From contig SKJY01000170.1 in the NCBI GenBank assembly GCA_007121775.1, positions 1 through 44,927 on the forward strand: 44,927 nt of DNA, written 5' to 3'. This DNA is from Gemmatimonadota bacterium. GTDB taxonomy: Bacteria > Gemmatimonadota > Gemmatimonadetes > Longimicrobiales > Gaopeijiaceae. The notes under the pieces were generated by a model, which was given only the letters and a program-made list of their open reading frames with translations, was not told the origin of the DNA and did not search any database. Positions 1-9,551 of this stretch are shown here, in pieces; positions within the stretch are counted from its first letter, which is position 1; each line of letters begins with the position of its first letter. A program made the position numbers and the translations under genes.

Positions 1-867
1 GTGCCTCGGGGCAGGATTTCCGAGATCTACGGACCTGAGTCGTCCGGTAAGACCACCCTCTGTCTCCACGTCATTGCCAATGCCCAACGTACCGGTGGCG
101 TGGCCGCCTTCATCGACGCGGAGCACGCCCTGGATGTACAGTACGCCCGGAAGCTCGGTGTGGATGTGGACAACCTCCTGGTGTCCCAGCCGGACACCGG
201 GGAACAGGCGCTGGAGATTGCCGAGGTTCTGATCCGCTCGAACGCGGTGGAGGTGGTGGTCATCGACTCGGTGGCGGCGCTGGTTCCCAAGGCCGAGATC
301 GAGGGGGAGATGGGAGACTCCCATGTGGGCCTCCAGGCCCGCCTCATGAGTCAGGCTCTCCGGAAGCTCACGGGTGCCGTGAACCGTTCCCACACTGCGG
401 TGATCTTCACCAACCAGATCCGGGAGAAGGTGGGCGTCATGTTCGGCAATCCGGAAACCACATCCGGGGGCCGAGCCCTCAAGTTCTACGCCTCCCTTCG
501 CCTGGACATTCGACGGATTGGGGCCATCAAGGACGGAACGGACCTGGTGGGGAACCGGACGAGGGTGAAGGTGGTGAAGAACAAGTGTGCGCCGCCCTTC
601 AAGCAGGCCGAATTCGACATCATGTACAACGAGGGGATCTCGCACACGAGCCTGCTCCTGGACCTGGGGAGCGATCTGGACATCGTGCAGAAGTCCGGCG
701 CGTGGTACTCCTATGGAGACCTGCGCCTGGGGCAGGGGAAGGAAAACGCCCGGCAGTTCCTCCTGGAGAACGCTGACGTGCGAGACGAAATCGACGGCAA
801 GCTCCGGGCGGCCATGGGGTTGACCTCGGAGGCGGAAGCGGACGAAGCAGACGCCGATGACGCCTGA
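1..867 (+). CDS. recA: RecA recombinase, 5'-truncated by window edge
   Basis: RecA is the ATP-dependent strand-exchange protein of homologous recombination and the co-protease that triggers LexA cleavage. The visible 288 codons begin just before the Walker A motif GPESSGKT, so roughly the first 50 residues (N-terminal helix and linker) lie outside the window; the GTG at base 1 is an internal codon, not the start. The L1 loop region ([18 protein letters not shown]) and the L2 region ([10 protein letters not shown] then [16 protein letters not shown]) are intact, and the protein ends in the usual acidic tail ([10 protein letters not shown]). alaS follows after 96 bp, with no recX between them although recX often occupies this position. 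Identification is certain; only the upstream end is missing. Confidence 0.97.
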   Translation: MPRGRISEIYGPESSGKTTLCLHVIANAQRTGGVAAFIDAEHALDVQYARKLGVDVDNLLVSQPDTGEQALEIAEVLIRSNAVEVVVIDSVAALVPKAEIEGEMGDSHVGLQARLMSQALRKLTGAVNRSHTAVIFTNQIREKVGVMFGNPETTSGGRALKFYASLRLDIRRIGAIKDGTDLVGNRTRVKVVKNKCAPPFKQAEFDIMYNEGISHTSLLLDLGSDLDIVQKSGAWYSYGDLRLGQGKENARQFLLENADVRDEIDGKLRAAMGLTSEAEADEADADDA

Positions 868-884
868 CCCGCCGCGACCGGGAC

Positions 885-914
885 TGGAAGGAGGCGCATG
901 GCGGCCCTTATCTT
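885..914 (+). promoter_or_regulatory. weak candidate promoter upstream of alaS
   Basis: TGGAAG (885-890), an 18-bp spacer and TATCTT (909-914) resemble the better promoter candidates elsewhere in this window, which read TTGAAG or TTGACC then TAYCTT. The -35 box has one mismatch to that local form. The alaS start lies 50 bp downstream. Sequence match only. Confidence 0.25.
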
Positions 915-963
915 CCCAGCTTGATCTTTCTCCGAAACGTGTGACAGACACCGCAGGCAACGC

Positions 964-3663
964 ATGAAGGCTTCCGACATCCGCCGCCGCTTCCTGGATT
1001 ACTTCCAGCTCCGGGGGCATGAACTCCGCCCCAGTGGGCCCCTGGTACCGTCCAACGATCCCACGCTCCTGTTCACCAACGCCGGCATGGTGCAGTTCAA
1101 GGGCGTATTTCTGGGAGACGAGGACGTCCCCTTCAACCGGGCGGTAACCAGTCAGAAGTGTGTGCGTGCCGGCGGAAAGCACAACGACCTGGAGGAGGTG
1201 GGGCGCACGGCCCGCCATCACACCTTCTTCGAGATGCTGGGGAACTTCTCCTTCGGGGACTACTTCAAGCGGGACGCCGTCCATTTCGCCTGGGAATTCC
1301 TCACCAAGGAGGTTGGGCTCGATCCGGAGCGCCTCTACGTCACAGTCCACCACTCCGACGATGAAGCCCATCAACTCTGGCAGGATGTGGCCGGAGTGAA
1401 CGCCCGCCGAATCTTCCGACTCGGTGACAAGGACAACTTCTGGCAGATGGCGGACACGGGACCATGCGGACCCTGCTCCGAACTCCACTACGATCTTCGG
1501 GACGAGGCGAGTCGGAGCCCCGTGACTTCGGCGGAGGAATTCGAGTCGCTGGGCGATACCGGTCGAATCGTGGAGCTCTGGAACCTGGTGTTCATGCAGT
1601 TCGACCGGGACGAGTCGGGAACGCTGAATCCCCTCCCCGCCCCCTCCATCGATACGGGCCTGGGGTTGGAGCGTCTGGCCGCGGTCCTGCAAGGCAAGGA
1701 CTCCAACTACCACACGGATCTATTCACCCCCCTCCTGGATCGGGTCGCCGCCGTGGTGGGGCGTCCGTACCAGGCCCAGAAGGAAGAAGGGGTCAGCTAT
1801 CGGGTGCTGGCCGATCACAGCCGTGCGGTGGCCTTCCTTCTGGCGGACGGGGTTTTCCCCTCCAATGAGGGGCGGGGCTACGTCCTGCGACGGATCCTCC
1901 GGCGCGGGGTCCGGCACGCCTGGCTCCTGGGCCGCCGGGAGCCGACTCTGGTTGCGGTGGTGGAGGAGGTGATCCGGGTCATGGGGCAGGCCTACCCCCA
2001 GCTCGTGAAGCGTTCATCCACCATCCTGGAGACCACCCGGATGGAGGAGGAGCGCTTCCTCCAGACCATTGAAGGGGGGATGGCCCGGTTCGATGAGGTT
2101 GCCCCGGTCCTGTCCCATGAAGGGACCGTCGGGGATCGAGTCATCCCGGGGGAGGAGGCCTTCAAGCTCTACGACACCTTTGGGTTCCCGCTGGACCTCA
2201 CCGAACTCATGGCCCGGGAGCGCGGATATCTGGTGGATGTAGAGGGATTCCATGCGGCGCTGGATCGTCAGCGAGCGCGAAGCCGGGCCGATCGCGCCAC
2301 TGCCGGCGTGGAACGGGGTGCCGGGGAGTCCCTGGAGGGATGGACCCTCATGGACGACCCTCCTGAGCAGCGCTGGGTTGGGTGGGATTCCAAGGGCACC
2401 GAGGCCCGAGTCGTCGGCTTCCGCCAGGAGGGAGAGCGGCTCGAGTTGATCCTGGATCCCAATCCCTTCTACGCAGAGGCGGGAGGGCAGGTCTCCGATA
2501 CCGGACGGATCCTGGCTGAGGGGTGGTCGGTGAGAGTGGATGGGGTTCGTACCATCTCCGGCGTCACCGTGGTCTCGGGCATCCTGGAGGGAACCTTCGG
2601 CCCGGAGGGGGACGGGAGCGGTGCCACGGTCTATGCCCGGGTGGAGGGTCGCCGTCGTCACGATACGGAACGGAACCACACCGTGACCCACCTGCTCCAC
2701 GCGGCACTCAGGGAAACCCTGGGTGAGCATGTGGCGCAGCGAGGGTCTTTGGTGGCTCCGGATCGGCTCCGCTTCGACTTCTCCCACCCCCGGCCCGTGA
2801 CCGCTGAGGAGCTCGCTCTCATTGAGGAGCGGGTCAACCAGGCCATCTGGAACGACCATCCGGTCCGGTGGGAGATCGTGGATCGGGACGAAGCGCTCCG
2901 TCGCGGCGCCATGGCCCTCTTCGGGGAAAAGTACGGGGACGAGGTCCGGGTGGTGGAGATTCCGGATGTGAGCCTCGAACTCTGTGGGGGGACCCATCTG
3001 CGGCACACGGGTGAGGCTGGGCTCTTCGTCATCCTGGGGGAGAGCGGCGTGGCATCCGGGGTCCGTCGCATCGAGGCCACCACGGGTCCCGGCGCATTCT
3101 CCCACCTGCGACAGAAGGAGGAAGTGCTGGGAAAGGTGGCTGAACTCCTGAAGACCCCACCGGCCAATCTCCAGAAGCGGACCCGGGAACTCCTGGATGA
3201 ACGGGCCCAGCTTGAGCAACTCCTGGAAGAGATCCGCCAGGGAGGAGCGGAAGGTGGCGCTGAGGTGGTTCATGAGGTACAGATCCCCGGGCCGGACGCA
3301 CTGGGTTTGGCCGATGGGGAGGTGGTCACCTACCGAGCCGTACGGATGAAGGTGAAGGACGCTGAAGACGCCCGGAGGTACGGGGATGCGGTTCGGGAAG
3401 AGGGCGTCCGTACCGTCGCCGTGGTCGCCGCTGAGCAGGTGGACGGGAAGCGTACCCTCTTCGTGTTCGTCACCGATGATCTCATCGGGCGGGGAATCCG
3501 GGCCGGCGACCTGGTTCGTGACCTCGCCGCCAGGGTGGGCGGCCGTGGGGGAGGACGTCCCCACATGGCGCAGGGTGGCATCGAAGACCCGGAGCGTCTC
3601 CCTGAGGCGCTGGCATCGGGTGAGGAGCTCCTGGTCCGGGCGCTGGAGGCCTCCGTTGGCTAG
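964..3663 (+). CDS. alaS: alanine--tRNA ligase
   Basis: Cytoplasmic class II synthetase that charges tRNA-Ala and removes mischarged Ser or Gly. The 899-residue length is typical. The N-terminal catalytic core carries the class II features (FTNAGMVQFKGVFLG near residue 39, then RHHTFFEMLGNFSFGDYF). The editing domain has the zinc motif HTVTH and the matching CGGTH. The C-Ala domain ends with the glycine-rich segment GGRGGGRPHMAQGG. The ATG at 964 places MKASDIRRRFLDYF at the usual N-terminus, although no strong Shine-Dalgarno is visible. The next gene probably starts inside the last codons of alaS. Confidence 0.98.
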   Translation: MKASDIRRRFLDYFQLRGHELRPSGPLVPSNDPTLLFTNAGMVQFKGVFLGDEDVPFNRAVTSQKCVRAGGKHNDLEEVGRTARHHTFFEMLGNFSFGDYFKRDAVHFAWEFLTKEVGLDPERLYVTVHHSDDEAHQLWQDVAGVNARRIFRLGDKDNFWQMADTGPCGPCSELHYDLRDEASRSPVTSAEEFESLGDTGRIVELWNLVFMQFDRDESGTLNPLPAPSIDTGLGLERLAAVLQGKDSNYHTDLFTPLLDRVAAVVGRPYQAQKEEGVSYRVLADHSRAVAFLLADGVFPSNEGRGYVLRRILRRGVRHAWLLGRREPTLVAVVEEVIRVMGQAYPQLVKRSSTILETTRMEEERFLQTIEGGMARFDEVAPVLSHEGTVGDRVIPGEEAFKLYDTFGFPLDLTELMARERGYLVDVEGFHAALDRQRARSRADRATAGVERGAGESLEGWTLMDDPPEQRWVGWDSKGTEARVVGFRQEGERLELILDPNPFYAEAGGQVSDTGRILAEGWSVRVDGVRTISGVTVVSGILEGTFGPEGDGSGATVYARVEGRRRHDTERNHTVTHLLHAALRETLGEHVAQRGSLVAPDRLRFDFSHPRPVTAEELALIEERVNQAIWNDHPVRWEIVDRDEALRRGAMALFGEKYGDEVRVVEIPDVSLELCGGTHLRHTGEAGLFVILGESGVASGVRRIEATTGPGAFSHLRQKEEVLGKVAELLKTPPANLQKRTRELLDERAQLEQLLEEIRQGGAEGGAEVVHEVQIPGPDALGLADGEVVTYRAVRMKVKDAEDARRYGDAVREEGVRTVAVVAAEQVDGKRTLFVFVTDDLIGRGIRAGDLVRDLAARVGGRGGGRPHMAQGGIEDPERLPEALASGEELLVRALEASVG

Positions 3664-3943
3664 CCGCATGGTGGGTGTGCCGGCGGAGCTGGCCCGTTGG
3701 AATGAGGCCCATGGAGGCATCGTCCAGGGGGAAGACACCTCCACCGAATCACTGGGAACGGCCGCGGCTCGGGCACTGGCCCGGGCGCTTTCGGGACCCA
3801 GCCGGGACAGAGAGACCGCCTACGCGCTCCTGGCCGCAGACGCTCTCCTCACCGATGCCGCCGGCCGTACCGCCGCCGCCCCTGACCCGGATGCCGCCCT
3901 TGTGGCCCTGTTGGATGCGCTGCAGGGGGGACAGGACGGGTGA
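3656..3943 (+). CDS. small protein of unknown function between alaS and a PHP hydrolase
   Basis: About 95 residues, alanine-rich and probably mostly helical, with no motif I recognise. A TTG at 3656 has GGAGG at 3645-3649 with 6-nt spacing and overlaps the alaS stop; an ATG at 3668 (MVGVPAELARWNEAHGG) is the alternative. The stop codon overlaps the GTG start of the next gene (GTGA at 3940), so it probably belongs to the same transcript as alaS and the PHP hydrolase. Being real is supported by this tight packing and by codon usage like its neighbours; function is unknown. Confidence 0.6.
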   Translation: MASRMVGVPAELARWNEAHGGIVQGEDTSTESLGTAAARALARALSGPSRDRETAYALLAADALLTDAAGRTAAAPDPDAALVALLDALQGGQDG

Positions 3944-4806
3944 GTTTCGATTCCGTCCACTCCGCTGGTGAGGCCGCCGTGGAGGTGGGCGGTGCTGTGG
4001 ATCTCCACTCCCATCTGGTACCTGGTGTGGACGATGGGGCCACCACGGTGGAGGACGTCCTGGAGGGAATCGGTCGGATGGTGGCCGCCGGAGTCGGGAC
4101 CGTCGTCACTACCCCGCACCTGGAGGGGAGCCTCACCCTGCTCCCCGACTCTTTTGAGCGTCGACTCCGGGAGATGGACGACTCCTTCGCCCTGGCCCGG
4201 GACGCCGTGGGCGAGCTGTTCCCGGATCTGGTCTTCATTCGATCCAACGAGGTGGCCCTGGATCATCCTGAGCCCGATCTTTCCGACCCCCGGATCCAAC
4301 TCGGCGAGGGAGGATGGCTGTTGGTGGAGTGGCCCCGACTCCGGGTGCCTCCAGGAAGTGCCGCGGTCCTGACGAGGCTGGTGGAGGAAGGACACCGTAT
4401 GCTCCTGGCCCACCCCGAACGTTACCGCCTCGGGGAGGGGAATGGGGCTCTGAGGCGGATCAGCGAATGGCGGGAGAGTGGGGTGCCGTTTCAGGTGAAC
4501 TACGGGTCCCTGGTGGGCGCCTATGGGCCTGAGCCCCGGCGACGGGCTCTCTGGCTTCTGGCTCGAGGATGGGTGGAGTGTCTGGCCACCGACTTCCACG
4601 GGCGTCCATCCCTTAAGCTGTTCCTGAAGGAGGCTCGGGAGGCCTTGGTTACCCAGGGAGTAGATCCCGATGTCGCCCTCACCTCCTGGGAGCTCATGAC
4701 CACCACGAATCCCCGGAGGATCCTCGAGGGGGATTCCCCGCTCCCGGTTCCTCCACTGGAGGTGCAGAGCGGTTTCTGGGAGCGTCTGACCTCCTTCTTC
4801 CGCTGA
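3940..4806 (+). CDS. CpsB/YwqE-like PHP-domain hydrolase (putative protein-tyrosine phosphatase)
   Basis: A 288-residue PHP-fold metal-dependent hydrolase. The family hallmark DLHSHLVPGVDDG sits near residue 21, followed by TTPHLEG, LLAHPERY and ATDFHGRPS, which together supply the histidines and aspartates of the trinuclear metal site. Relatives (CpsB, YwqE, Wzb-like PHP enzymes) dephosphorylate bacterial tyrosine kinases controlling capsule or exopolysaccharide export. No kinase, Wzz or glycosyltransferase gene is nearby, so the physiological substrate is open. The GTG start at 3940 overlaps the previous stop, which suggests translational coupling. Confidence 0.85.
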   Translation: MSFDSVHSAGEAAVEVGGAVDLHSHLVPGVDDGATTVEDVLEGIGRMVAAGVGTVVTTPHLEGSLTLLPDSFERRLREMDDSFALARDAVGELFPDLVFIRSNEVALDHPEPDLSDPRIQLGEGGWLLVEWPRLRVPPGSAAVLTRLVEEGHRMLLAHPERYRLGEGNGALRRISEWRESGVPFQVNYGSLVGAYGPEPRRRALWLLARGWVECLATDFHGRPSLKLFLKEAREALVTQGVDPDVALTSWELMTTTNPRRILEGDSPLPVPPLEVQSGFWERLTSFFR

Positions 4807-4932
4807 GGCCTGGGGTCTCGAACCCATGTCCGGGTCGTTTCCTCGTGGCCTTCGGCTTCCAATGACCGGCCCGGCAACGTGGCAGTCCGGGCTACACTAC
4901 GTCTTCCAAGCAACCTTCAGGGGAGTGGTACC

Positions 4933-5346
4933 GTGGATCCCGTTTCCCAACGCATTGTGGAATTGCTCCGAGAGGGGCGCGCGAGAGAGAAGCGTCAGAG
5001 TTCGTTCTATCGTCGACTGGCCGCCCTGGCCGAGGAGGAGGGGAGGGCCGATGATGTTGAACGTCTCAATGAACTCCTGGCGGATGAGCAGCATCATCTT
5101 TCCCGACTGACGGCCCGTCTCCTGGAGTTGGGTGACCACCCGCCGGAGCTCCCTCCCACGCCGGGAGCGGGGGATCTGAAGGGGTGGCAGGCGGAGGCGA
5201 GGGCCCGGGAGGCCGGCGAGGTGGCCTTCTACAAGTCCGCTCTCGCCCGGAGCCTGGACGACCGCACCCGGGAGATCCTCCAGGAGATCCTGCACTCCGA
5301 GTGCCAACACCGGGAGCAACTCCGGGGGAAGTGGATGTCCGCATGA
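4933..5346 (+). CDS. ferritin-like di-iron protein (rubrerythrin/bacterioferritin-type four-helix bundle)
   Basis: A 137-residue predicted four-helix protein. The metal ligands expected of a di-iron site are all visible: Glu19 in helix A (REKRQSSFYRRLA), an ExxH at Glu52/His55 (DEQHHL), a Glu in helix C around residue 93-96 (REAGEVAFYKSAL) and a second ExxH at Glu123/His126 (ECQHREQL). Such proteins bind two irons and handle peroxide, oxygen or iron storage; the exact activity cannot be told from sequence. I chose the GTG at 4933 because of the purine-rich AGGGGAG just upstream and because helix A begins right after it. The stop overlaps the ATG of the SDR gene. Confidence 0.8.
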   Translation: MDPVSQRIVELLREGRAREKRQSSFYRRLAALAEEEGRADDVERLNELLADEQHHLSRLTARLLELGDHPPELPPTPGAGDLKGWQAEARAREAGEVAFYKSALARSLDDRTREILQEILHSECQHREQLRGKWMSA

Positions 5347-6116
5347 GCCGAGCCGGGGGCATCCTGGGTCTTGAGGGGCGCCGAGCGCTCATCACGGGCG
5401 GTTCGAGGGGCGTGGGGCGTGCGGTAGCCCGGCTTCTGGCCCGGGCCGGCGCCGACGTGGGGGTGGCTTATCGGAGCCGGGAGGCGGAGGCCCGATCAAT
5501 CCTCAACGAGGTCCAGGAGTTGGGCCGCCGGGGGTGGGCCTTTGCCGGCGACCTGAACCATCCGCCGTCTGTGGCGAGGCTTTTCGATGGATTTGAGGAA
5601 GCCCTGGGCGGGGTCGACATCGTGGTGGGGAACCACGGGATCTGGCCCCCGGAGGACATCCCCCTGGCTGAAATGGAGTTGGACCAGTGGCGGCGGACGC
5701 TGGGCATCAATCTGGACGCCATGTTCCTGGTCTGTCGTGAGGCGGCCAGGCGCCTCTCGGCCCATGGACGACTGATTGTCGTGACCTCCACCGCGGCCCA
5801 GCGGGGTGAGGCGGGTCACGGGGATTACGCCGCTTCCAAGGGAGCTCTGAATTCCCTGGTCAAGGGGCTTGCCGAGGAGTTGGGCCCCCGGGGTATCACG
5901 GTGAACGCTGTGGCTCCCGGCTGGATCGACACCGAGATGACCGAGGATGTTCTAGTGGGAGATCTGCGGGAGCGGGCATTGGCCCGGATTCCCCTGGGGC
6001 GCATCGCCACCCCCGAGGATGTGGCCGGGCCCATCCTCTTTCTGGCGTCGCAGTTGGGACGTCACGTGACCGGTGAGGTCCTCAACGTCAACGGTGGCGC
6101 GGTGCGACCCGGATGA
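5343..6116 (+). CDS. SDR-family oxidoreductase, FabG-like
   Basis: A 257-residue classical short-chain dehydrogenase/reductase. The cofactor motif TGGSRGVG is at 18-25, the structural NNAG motif appears as the variant NHG at 97-99, and the catalytic Ser149, Tyr162 and Lys166 are present in VVTSTAAQ and DYAASK. The C-terminal segment (GITVNAVAPGWIDTEM, then GEVLNVNGG) is typical of 3-oxoacyl-ACP reductase-like enzymes. No fatty-acid genes are adjacent, so the substrate is uncertain and I give no symbol. The ATG at 5343 overlaps the previous stop (ATGA), and the stop in turn overlaps the start of the next gene. Confidence 0.88.
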   Translation: MSRAGGILGLEGRRALITGGSRGVGRAVARLLARAGADVGVAYRSREAEARSILNEVQELGRRGWAFAGDLNHPPSVARLFDGFEEALGGVDIVVGNHGIWPPEDIPLAEMELDQWRRTLGINLDAMFLVCREAARRLSAHGRLIVVTSTAAQRGEAGHGDYAASKGALNSLVKGLAEELGPRGITVNAVAPGWIDTEMTEDVLVGDLRERALARIPLGRIATPEDVAGPILFLASQLGRHVTGEVLNVNGGAVRPG

Positions 6117-7528
6117 TCGACCTCAACCCCCCGGGGGCCGTCTCCTGGATCTGCCGAACGCTGGAGCGAGCTGGATTCAGCACATGGGCCGTGGGCGGAG
6201 CCGTGCGGGATGGGCTCGCCGGCCGACCTTCCGGAGACTGGGACCTGGCCACGGCCGCGCCGCCGGGGCAGGTGCGGAGACTCTTCCGACGAACCGTTCC
6301 CATCGGGATTGATCACGGCACGGTCGGGGTCCTGGCCCGGGACGAAGTCCTGTATGAGGTCACCACCTTCCGACGAGATGTGGAGACATCGGGTCGGCAC
6401 GCGGTGGTGGCGTTCGCCGAGAGCCTGGATGAGGATCTGGCTCGGCGGGACTTCACCATCAACGCGGTGGCGTGGCACCCGGTCAGGAAGGTTGTCCATG
6501 ACCCGTACGGGGGGGTGGACGACCTGCGCCGCCGCCGATTGCGTACGGTGGGAGATCCCCGGGAGCGATTCGCCGAGGACTACCTCCGGATCCTCCGGGC
6601 CCTCAGGTTCGCAGGGATCTACCGATTGGAGGTGGACTCGGGCACATGGCGGGCTCTTGTGGAAGCCGTTCCCCGGATGGGGATCCTCTCACCGGAGCGG
6701 GTCCGGGAGGAGTTGGAGAAGATCCTCTCCACCCACCCTCGTCCGTCGGCGGCGCTCTCCCTCTATGCGGCAAGCGGCGTACTGGCCTTCCTCTATCCCG
6801 AACTGGATGCTCTGGTGAGTCACCCCGAGCCGTTGGGGTCGGCAACGGAGGCGAGCCCGGATCCCGGGAGGACCTGGAGTCACTCTCTTCTCACCACCGA
6901 TCTGATCCCACTCCATCGCTGGCATCTGCGCTTTGCGGCCCTCCTGGGCCGCTTGGGACTTCCTGAGGAGCCCATGGGAGCAGGGGAGGAGGGATTGTCC
7001 GCTCCAGAGCGTGGCCGCCAGAGAGCCGCGGCTCTTCTGAAGCGCCTGCGTTCGTCCAACGCCCGGATCGCCCAGGTGGCCGGAGCCGTGGAGTGGGGAT
7101 TGGAACCCCCCCACCCCGATGCCTCCCAGGAGACGCTTCGCCGCTGGGTGTCCGGCGTCGGTCGCGTGGGACTTGCCGATCTGTTCCGTCTGTGGATTGC
7201 CGAGTGCCGGATCCGAGTGGCCCGCGGATGGCCGGACGCAGACGTACGTGGCCGTCCCGACGATCTTTTGCGATTGATCCGTCGGCTGCGCCAGATCAAC
7301 CGCAGTGACGTGCCCCTCTCCGTCGGTGAACTGGCTTTCTCCGGAAGGGACCTAATCCGGATGGGGTATGCACCCGGTCGTTACTTCGGTCAACTTCTCG
7401 ACCATCTCCTGGATCGGGTGCTTCAGGATCCGGAGGTGAATCGCAAAGAGGTACTGGCCGATGAGGCCCGGCGCTGGATGGAGAGAGAGGGTGCGGCGCT
7501 CCAGGGAAGGGGACCGGCCCGTGACTGA
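6113..7528 (+). CDS. cca: CCA tRNA nucleotidyltransferase / poly(A) polymerase family
   Basis: A class II nucleotidyltransferase of 471 residues. The head domain has GGAVRD, the catalytic GDWDLAT (DxD) and [11 protein letters not shown]; the neck motif [14 protein letters not shown] follows. These enzymes add or repair the 3' CCA of tRNA, or add poly(A) tails to RNA, and sequence separates the two poorly. The tRNA-Gln gene in this window does not encode its CCA, so a CCA-adding activity is needed in this organism, which favours cca. The C-terminal body (residues 230 onward) is long and poorly conserved. ATG at 6113 overlaps the SDR stop. Confidence 0.87.
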   Translation: MIDLNPPGAVSWICRTLERAGFSTWAVGGAVRDGLAGRPSGDWDLATAAPPGQVRRLFRRTVPIGIDHGTVGVLARDEVLYEVTTFRRDVETSGRHAVVAFAESLDEDLARRDFTINAVAWHPVRKVVHDPYGGVDDLRRRRLRTVGDPRERFAEDYLRILRALRFAGIYRLEVDSGTWRALVEAVPRMGILSPERVREELEKILSTHPRPSAALSLYAASGVLAFLYPELDALVSHPEPLGSATEASPDPGRTWSHSLLTTDLIPLHRWHLRFAALLGRLGLPEEPMGAGEEGLSAPERGRQRAAALLKRLRSSNARIAQVAGAVEWGLEPPHPDASQETLRRWVSGVGRVGLADLFRLWIAECRIRVARGWPDADVRGRPDDLLRLIRRLRQINRSDVPLSVGELAFSGRDLIRMGYAPGRYFGQLLDHLLDRVLQDPEVNRKEVLADEARRWMEREGAALQGRGPARD

Positions 7529-8993
7529 CCGATCCCGTGGCGCATCGAACCGGCCCGTCGGCGCCGACGAACTCGACCTCTTCTCCGACGGCGGCGGGCC
7601 CGGCCCCAGCGGTCCGGAGACCCCGTCAGCCCACGACCGCTCCGGAGCGGATCCGGACTCCGGTGCCGGACTGGCCGTCCCCGCACCGCTGGCGGCACGG
7701 ATGAGACCGAGGGGGCTGGATGAGGTGCGGGGTCAGGATCACCTTCTGGGACCTGGCCGCCCCTTGCGGCGGATGCTGGAGCAGGGGCAGGTCTCGTCGT
7801 GCATCCTCTGGGGTCCCCCGGGGTCCGGAAAGACCTCCCTGGCTCGACTCCTGGCGGATCACACACAGGCAGCCTTCGTCTCCTTCTCGGCGGTCACCGA
7901 GGGGGTGGCCCGGGTCAGGGAGATCATCCGGGAGGCCCGGACCCGTCTGGAGGTCTCGGGCCGACGAACCATCCTCTTCTGCGACGAGATCCATCGGTTC
8001 AACAAGTCCCAGCAGGATGCCTTCCTCCCCCATGTGGAGGACGGGACCGTGATCCTGGTGGGGGCGACAACCGAGAACCCCTCCTTCGAGGTCAACCGGC
8101 CCCTCCTCTCCCGGGCTCCCGTTCTGATCCTGAATCCACTCTCCCCGGAGGCCCTGCGGGAGATCCTGGAGCGAGCCCTGGCCGACGATGAGCGTGGTCT
8201 CGGCCAGGAGCGTCTCTCGGCTACCTCCGAGGCGCTGGACTTCCTGGCCCAGGGCGGTGACGGTGACGCCCGTCGGGCCCTCGGTGCGCTGGAGGTGGCG
8301 GGGCGCCTGGCCGGGCCCGGTGGGGTGCTGGATCTGGCGGTGGCACGGGAGGCGCTTCAGCACCGCTTTGCCCTCTATGACAAGGGTGGAGAAGAGCACT
8401 ACAACCTCATTTCCGCCCTTCACAAGAGCGTCAGGGGCGGAGACCCGGACGGCGCCCTCTACTGGCTGGCTCGTATGCTGGAGGGTGGGGCCGATCCTCT
8501 CTACATAGCCCGCCGCCTGATTCGGATGGCTGTGGAGGATGTGGGCCTGGCCGATCCCCAAGCCCTGCCGCACACCGTGTCGGCCTGGCAGGCCCATCAC
8601 TTCATGGGCTCGCCCGAGGGGGACCTGGCGCTGGCCCACGCCGTGGTGAGGCTGGCCTCGGCCGAGAAGTCCAACCGGGTCTACCGGGCCTTCAATCAGG
8701 CCAGGGCGGCGGCACGGGAGTCGGCTTCCGCTCCCGTTCCCCTCCATCTCCGGAATGCCCCAACGAAGGAGATGAAGGACTGGGGATACGGGGAAGGCTA
8801 CCTCTACGACCACGACCAGGATGGGGGTGTGGCCCGCCAGACCTATCTCCCCCCCGAGCTCGGGAGTCCGTCATTCTACGAGCCGTCTCGGCACGGCGAG
8901 GAGGCCGGCATCGCCCAGCGCCTGTCGCGGTGGCAACGCCTCCGGCAGGAGGGGGGCGACGCCTCTGGACACCCTGGGAACGAGGGGGGGTAA
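7521..8993 (+). CDS. rarA: replication-associated recombination protein A, AAA+ ATPase (RarA/MgsA)
   Basis: A clamp-loader-like AAA+ ATPase that acts at stalled replication forks. Walker A is GPPGSGKTS, Walker B is [18 protein letters not shown], and the sensor region [18 protein letters not shown] is family-diagnostic; the C-terminal tetramerisation part follows (LPPELG near the end). I chose the GTG at 7521, which overlaps the cca stop and is preceded by AAGGGG; this gives 490 residues. The first 55 or so residues are acidic, Gly/Pro-rich and probably disordered, and they contain ELDLFSD, which resembles a sliding-clamp binding motif. Confidence 0.93.
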   Translation: MTDRSRGASNRPVGADELDLFSDGGGPGPSGPETPSAHDRSGADPDSGAGLAVPAPLAARMRPRGLDEVRGQDHLLGPGRPLRRMLEQGQVSSCILWGPPGSGKTSLARLLADHTQAAFVSFSAVTEGVARVREIIREARTRLEVSGRRTILFCDEIHRFNKSQQDAFLPHVEDGTVILVGATTENPSFEVNRPLLSRAPVLILNPLSPEALREILERALADDERGLGQERLSATSEALDFLAQGGDGDARRALGALEVAGRLAGPGGVLDLAVAREALQHRFALYDKGGEEHYNLISALHKSVRGGDPDGALYWLARMLEGGADPLYIARRLIRMAVEDVGLADPQALPHTVSAWQAHHFMGSPEGDLALAHAVVRLASAEKSNRVYRAFNQARAAARESASAPVPLHLRNAPTKEMKDWGYGEGYLYDHDQDGGVARQTYLPPELGSPSFYEPSRHGEEAGIAQRLSRWQRLRQEGGDASGHPGNEGG

Positions 8994-9001
8994 AACGAAA
9001 C

Positions 9002-9475
9002 ATGCGAACCAGGCCAGCCCTCCTCCCCATTGCCCGCGCCATTCTCGCTCTGGGGACTTTGATGTTCCTGGCGGGATGCTCGGGACTCTACCGGGCGCCG
9101 GAGGTGACTCTCACCAACGTGCAGATCACAGGGCTGGGCCTGACATCGGGAATCGCCCGGGTGTACCTTGAGGTGGAGAATCCGAACCCCGTATCCCTGG
9201 AGGTGCGACGCATGGAGTATCTCCTGGAGTTGAGGGGCCCCGATGGAGAGTGGAACGTGCTCTCGGAGGGAGTCTCCTCCGACCGGGTCACTGTGGTTCG
9301 ACGGGGGACCACAGATCTGTCCCTGGAGATGGTATTCCAGTACCGAGCGCTGGGCGCGGCCTTCCTGGGTTGGTGGGATTCCCGCGAGGTCATGTACCGA
9401 ATCCAGGGCGATCTGTCTGCCCGGGGACCGCTGGGTCCGGTCCAACTCCCGTTCGAGGCATCGGGGCGTTTCTGA
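9002..9475 (+). CDS. LEA-type-2 / WHy-domain lipoprotein
   Basis: A 157-residue exported protein. The N-terminus has a charged start, a hydrophobic stretch and the lipobox LAGC, so it should be a lipid-anchored lipoprotein. The mature part (VTLTNVQITGLGLTSG, then YLEVENPNPVSLEVRRMEY) is the LEA14/WHy beta-sandwich pattern found in bacterial envelope proteins and plant desiccation proteins. Function is not established; envelope stress or structural roles are often proposed. ATG at 9002 is 8 bp after the rarA stop. Confidence 0.75.
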   Translation: MRTRPALLPIARAILALGTLMFLAGCSGLYRAPEVTLTNVQITGLGLTSGIARVYLEVENPNPVSLEVRRMEYLLELRGPDGEWNVLSEGVSSDRVTVVRRGTTDLSLEMVFQYRALGAAFLGWWDSREVMYRIQGDLSARGPLGPVQLPFEASGRF

Positions 9476-9551
9476 CGTCCAGGAGCCCGGTCGGGATGGG
9501 AAGAGTTTCCCGGCCCGTTCGTTCAACCGAGAGAGACAAAGGAAGGTCAAG

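Noticed and set aside
2014-3744. 576-codon open frame antisense to alaS
   Set aside because: It mirrors alaS codons in a GC-rich genome, where antisense frames stay open by composition; the protein has no recognisable domain and alaS is certain.
4893-4898. TACACT as -10 box of the ferritin-like gene
   Set aside because: A fair -10 match but no -35-like hexamer at 16-18 bp; left out of the feature list.
9243-9551. ATG at 9243 as hflX start
   Set aside because: Would overlap the lipoprotein gene by more than 230 bp and add about 100 unrelated residues.
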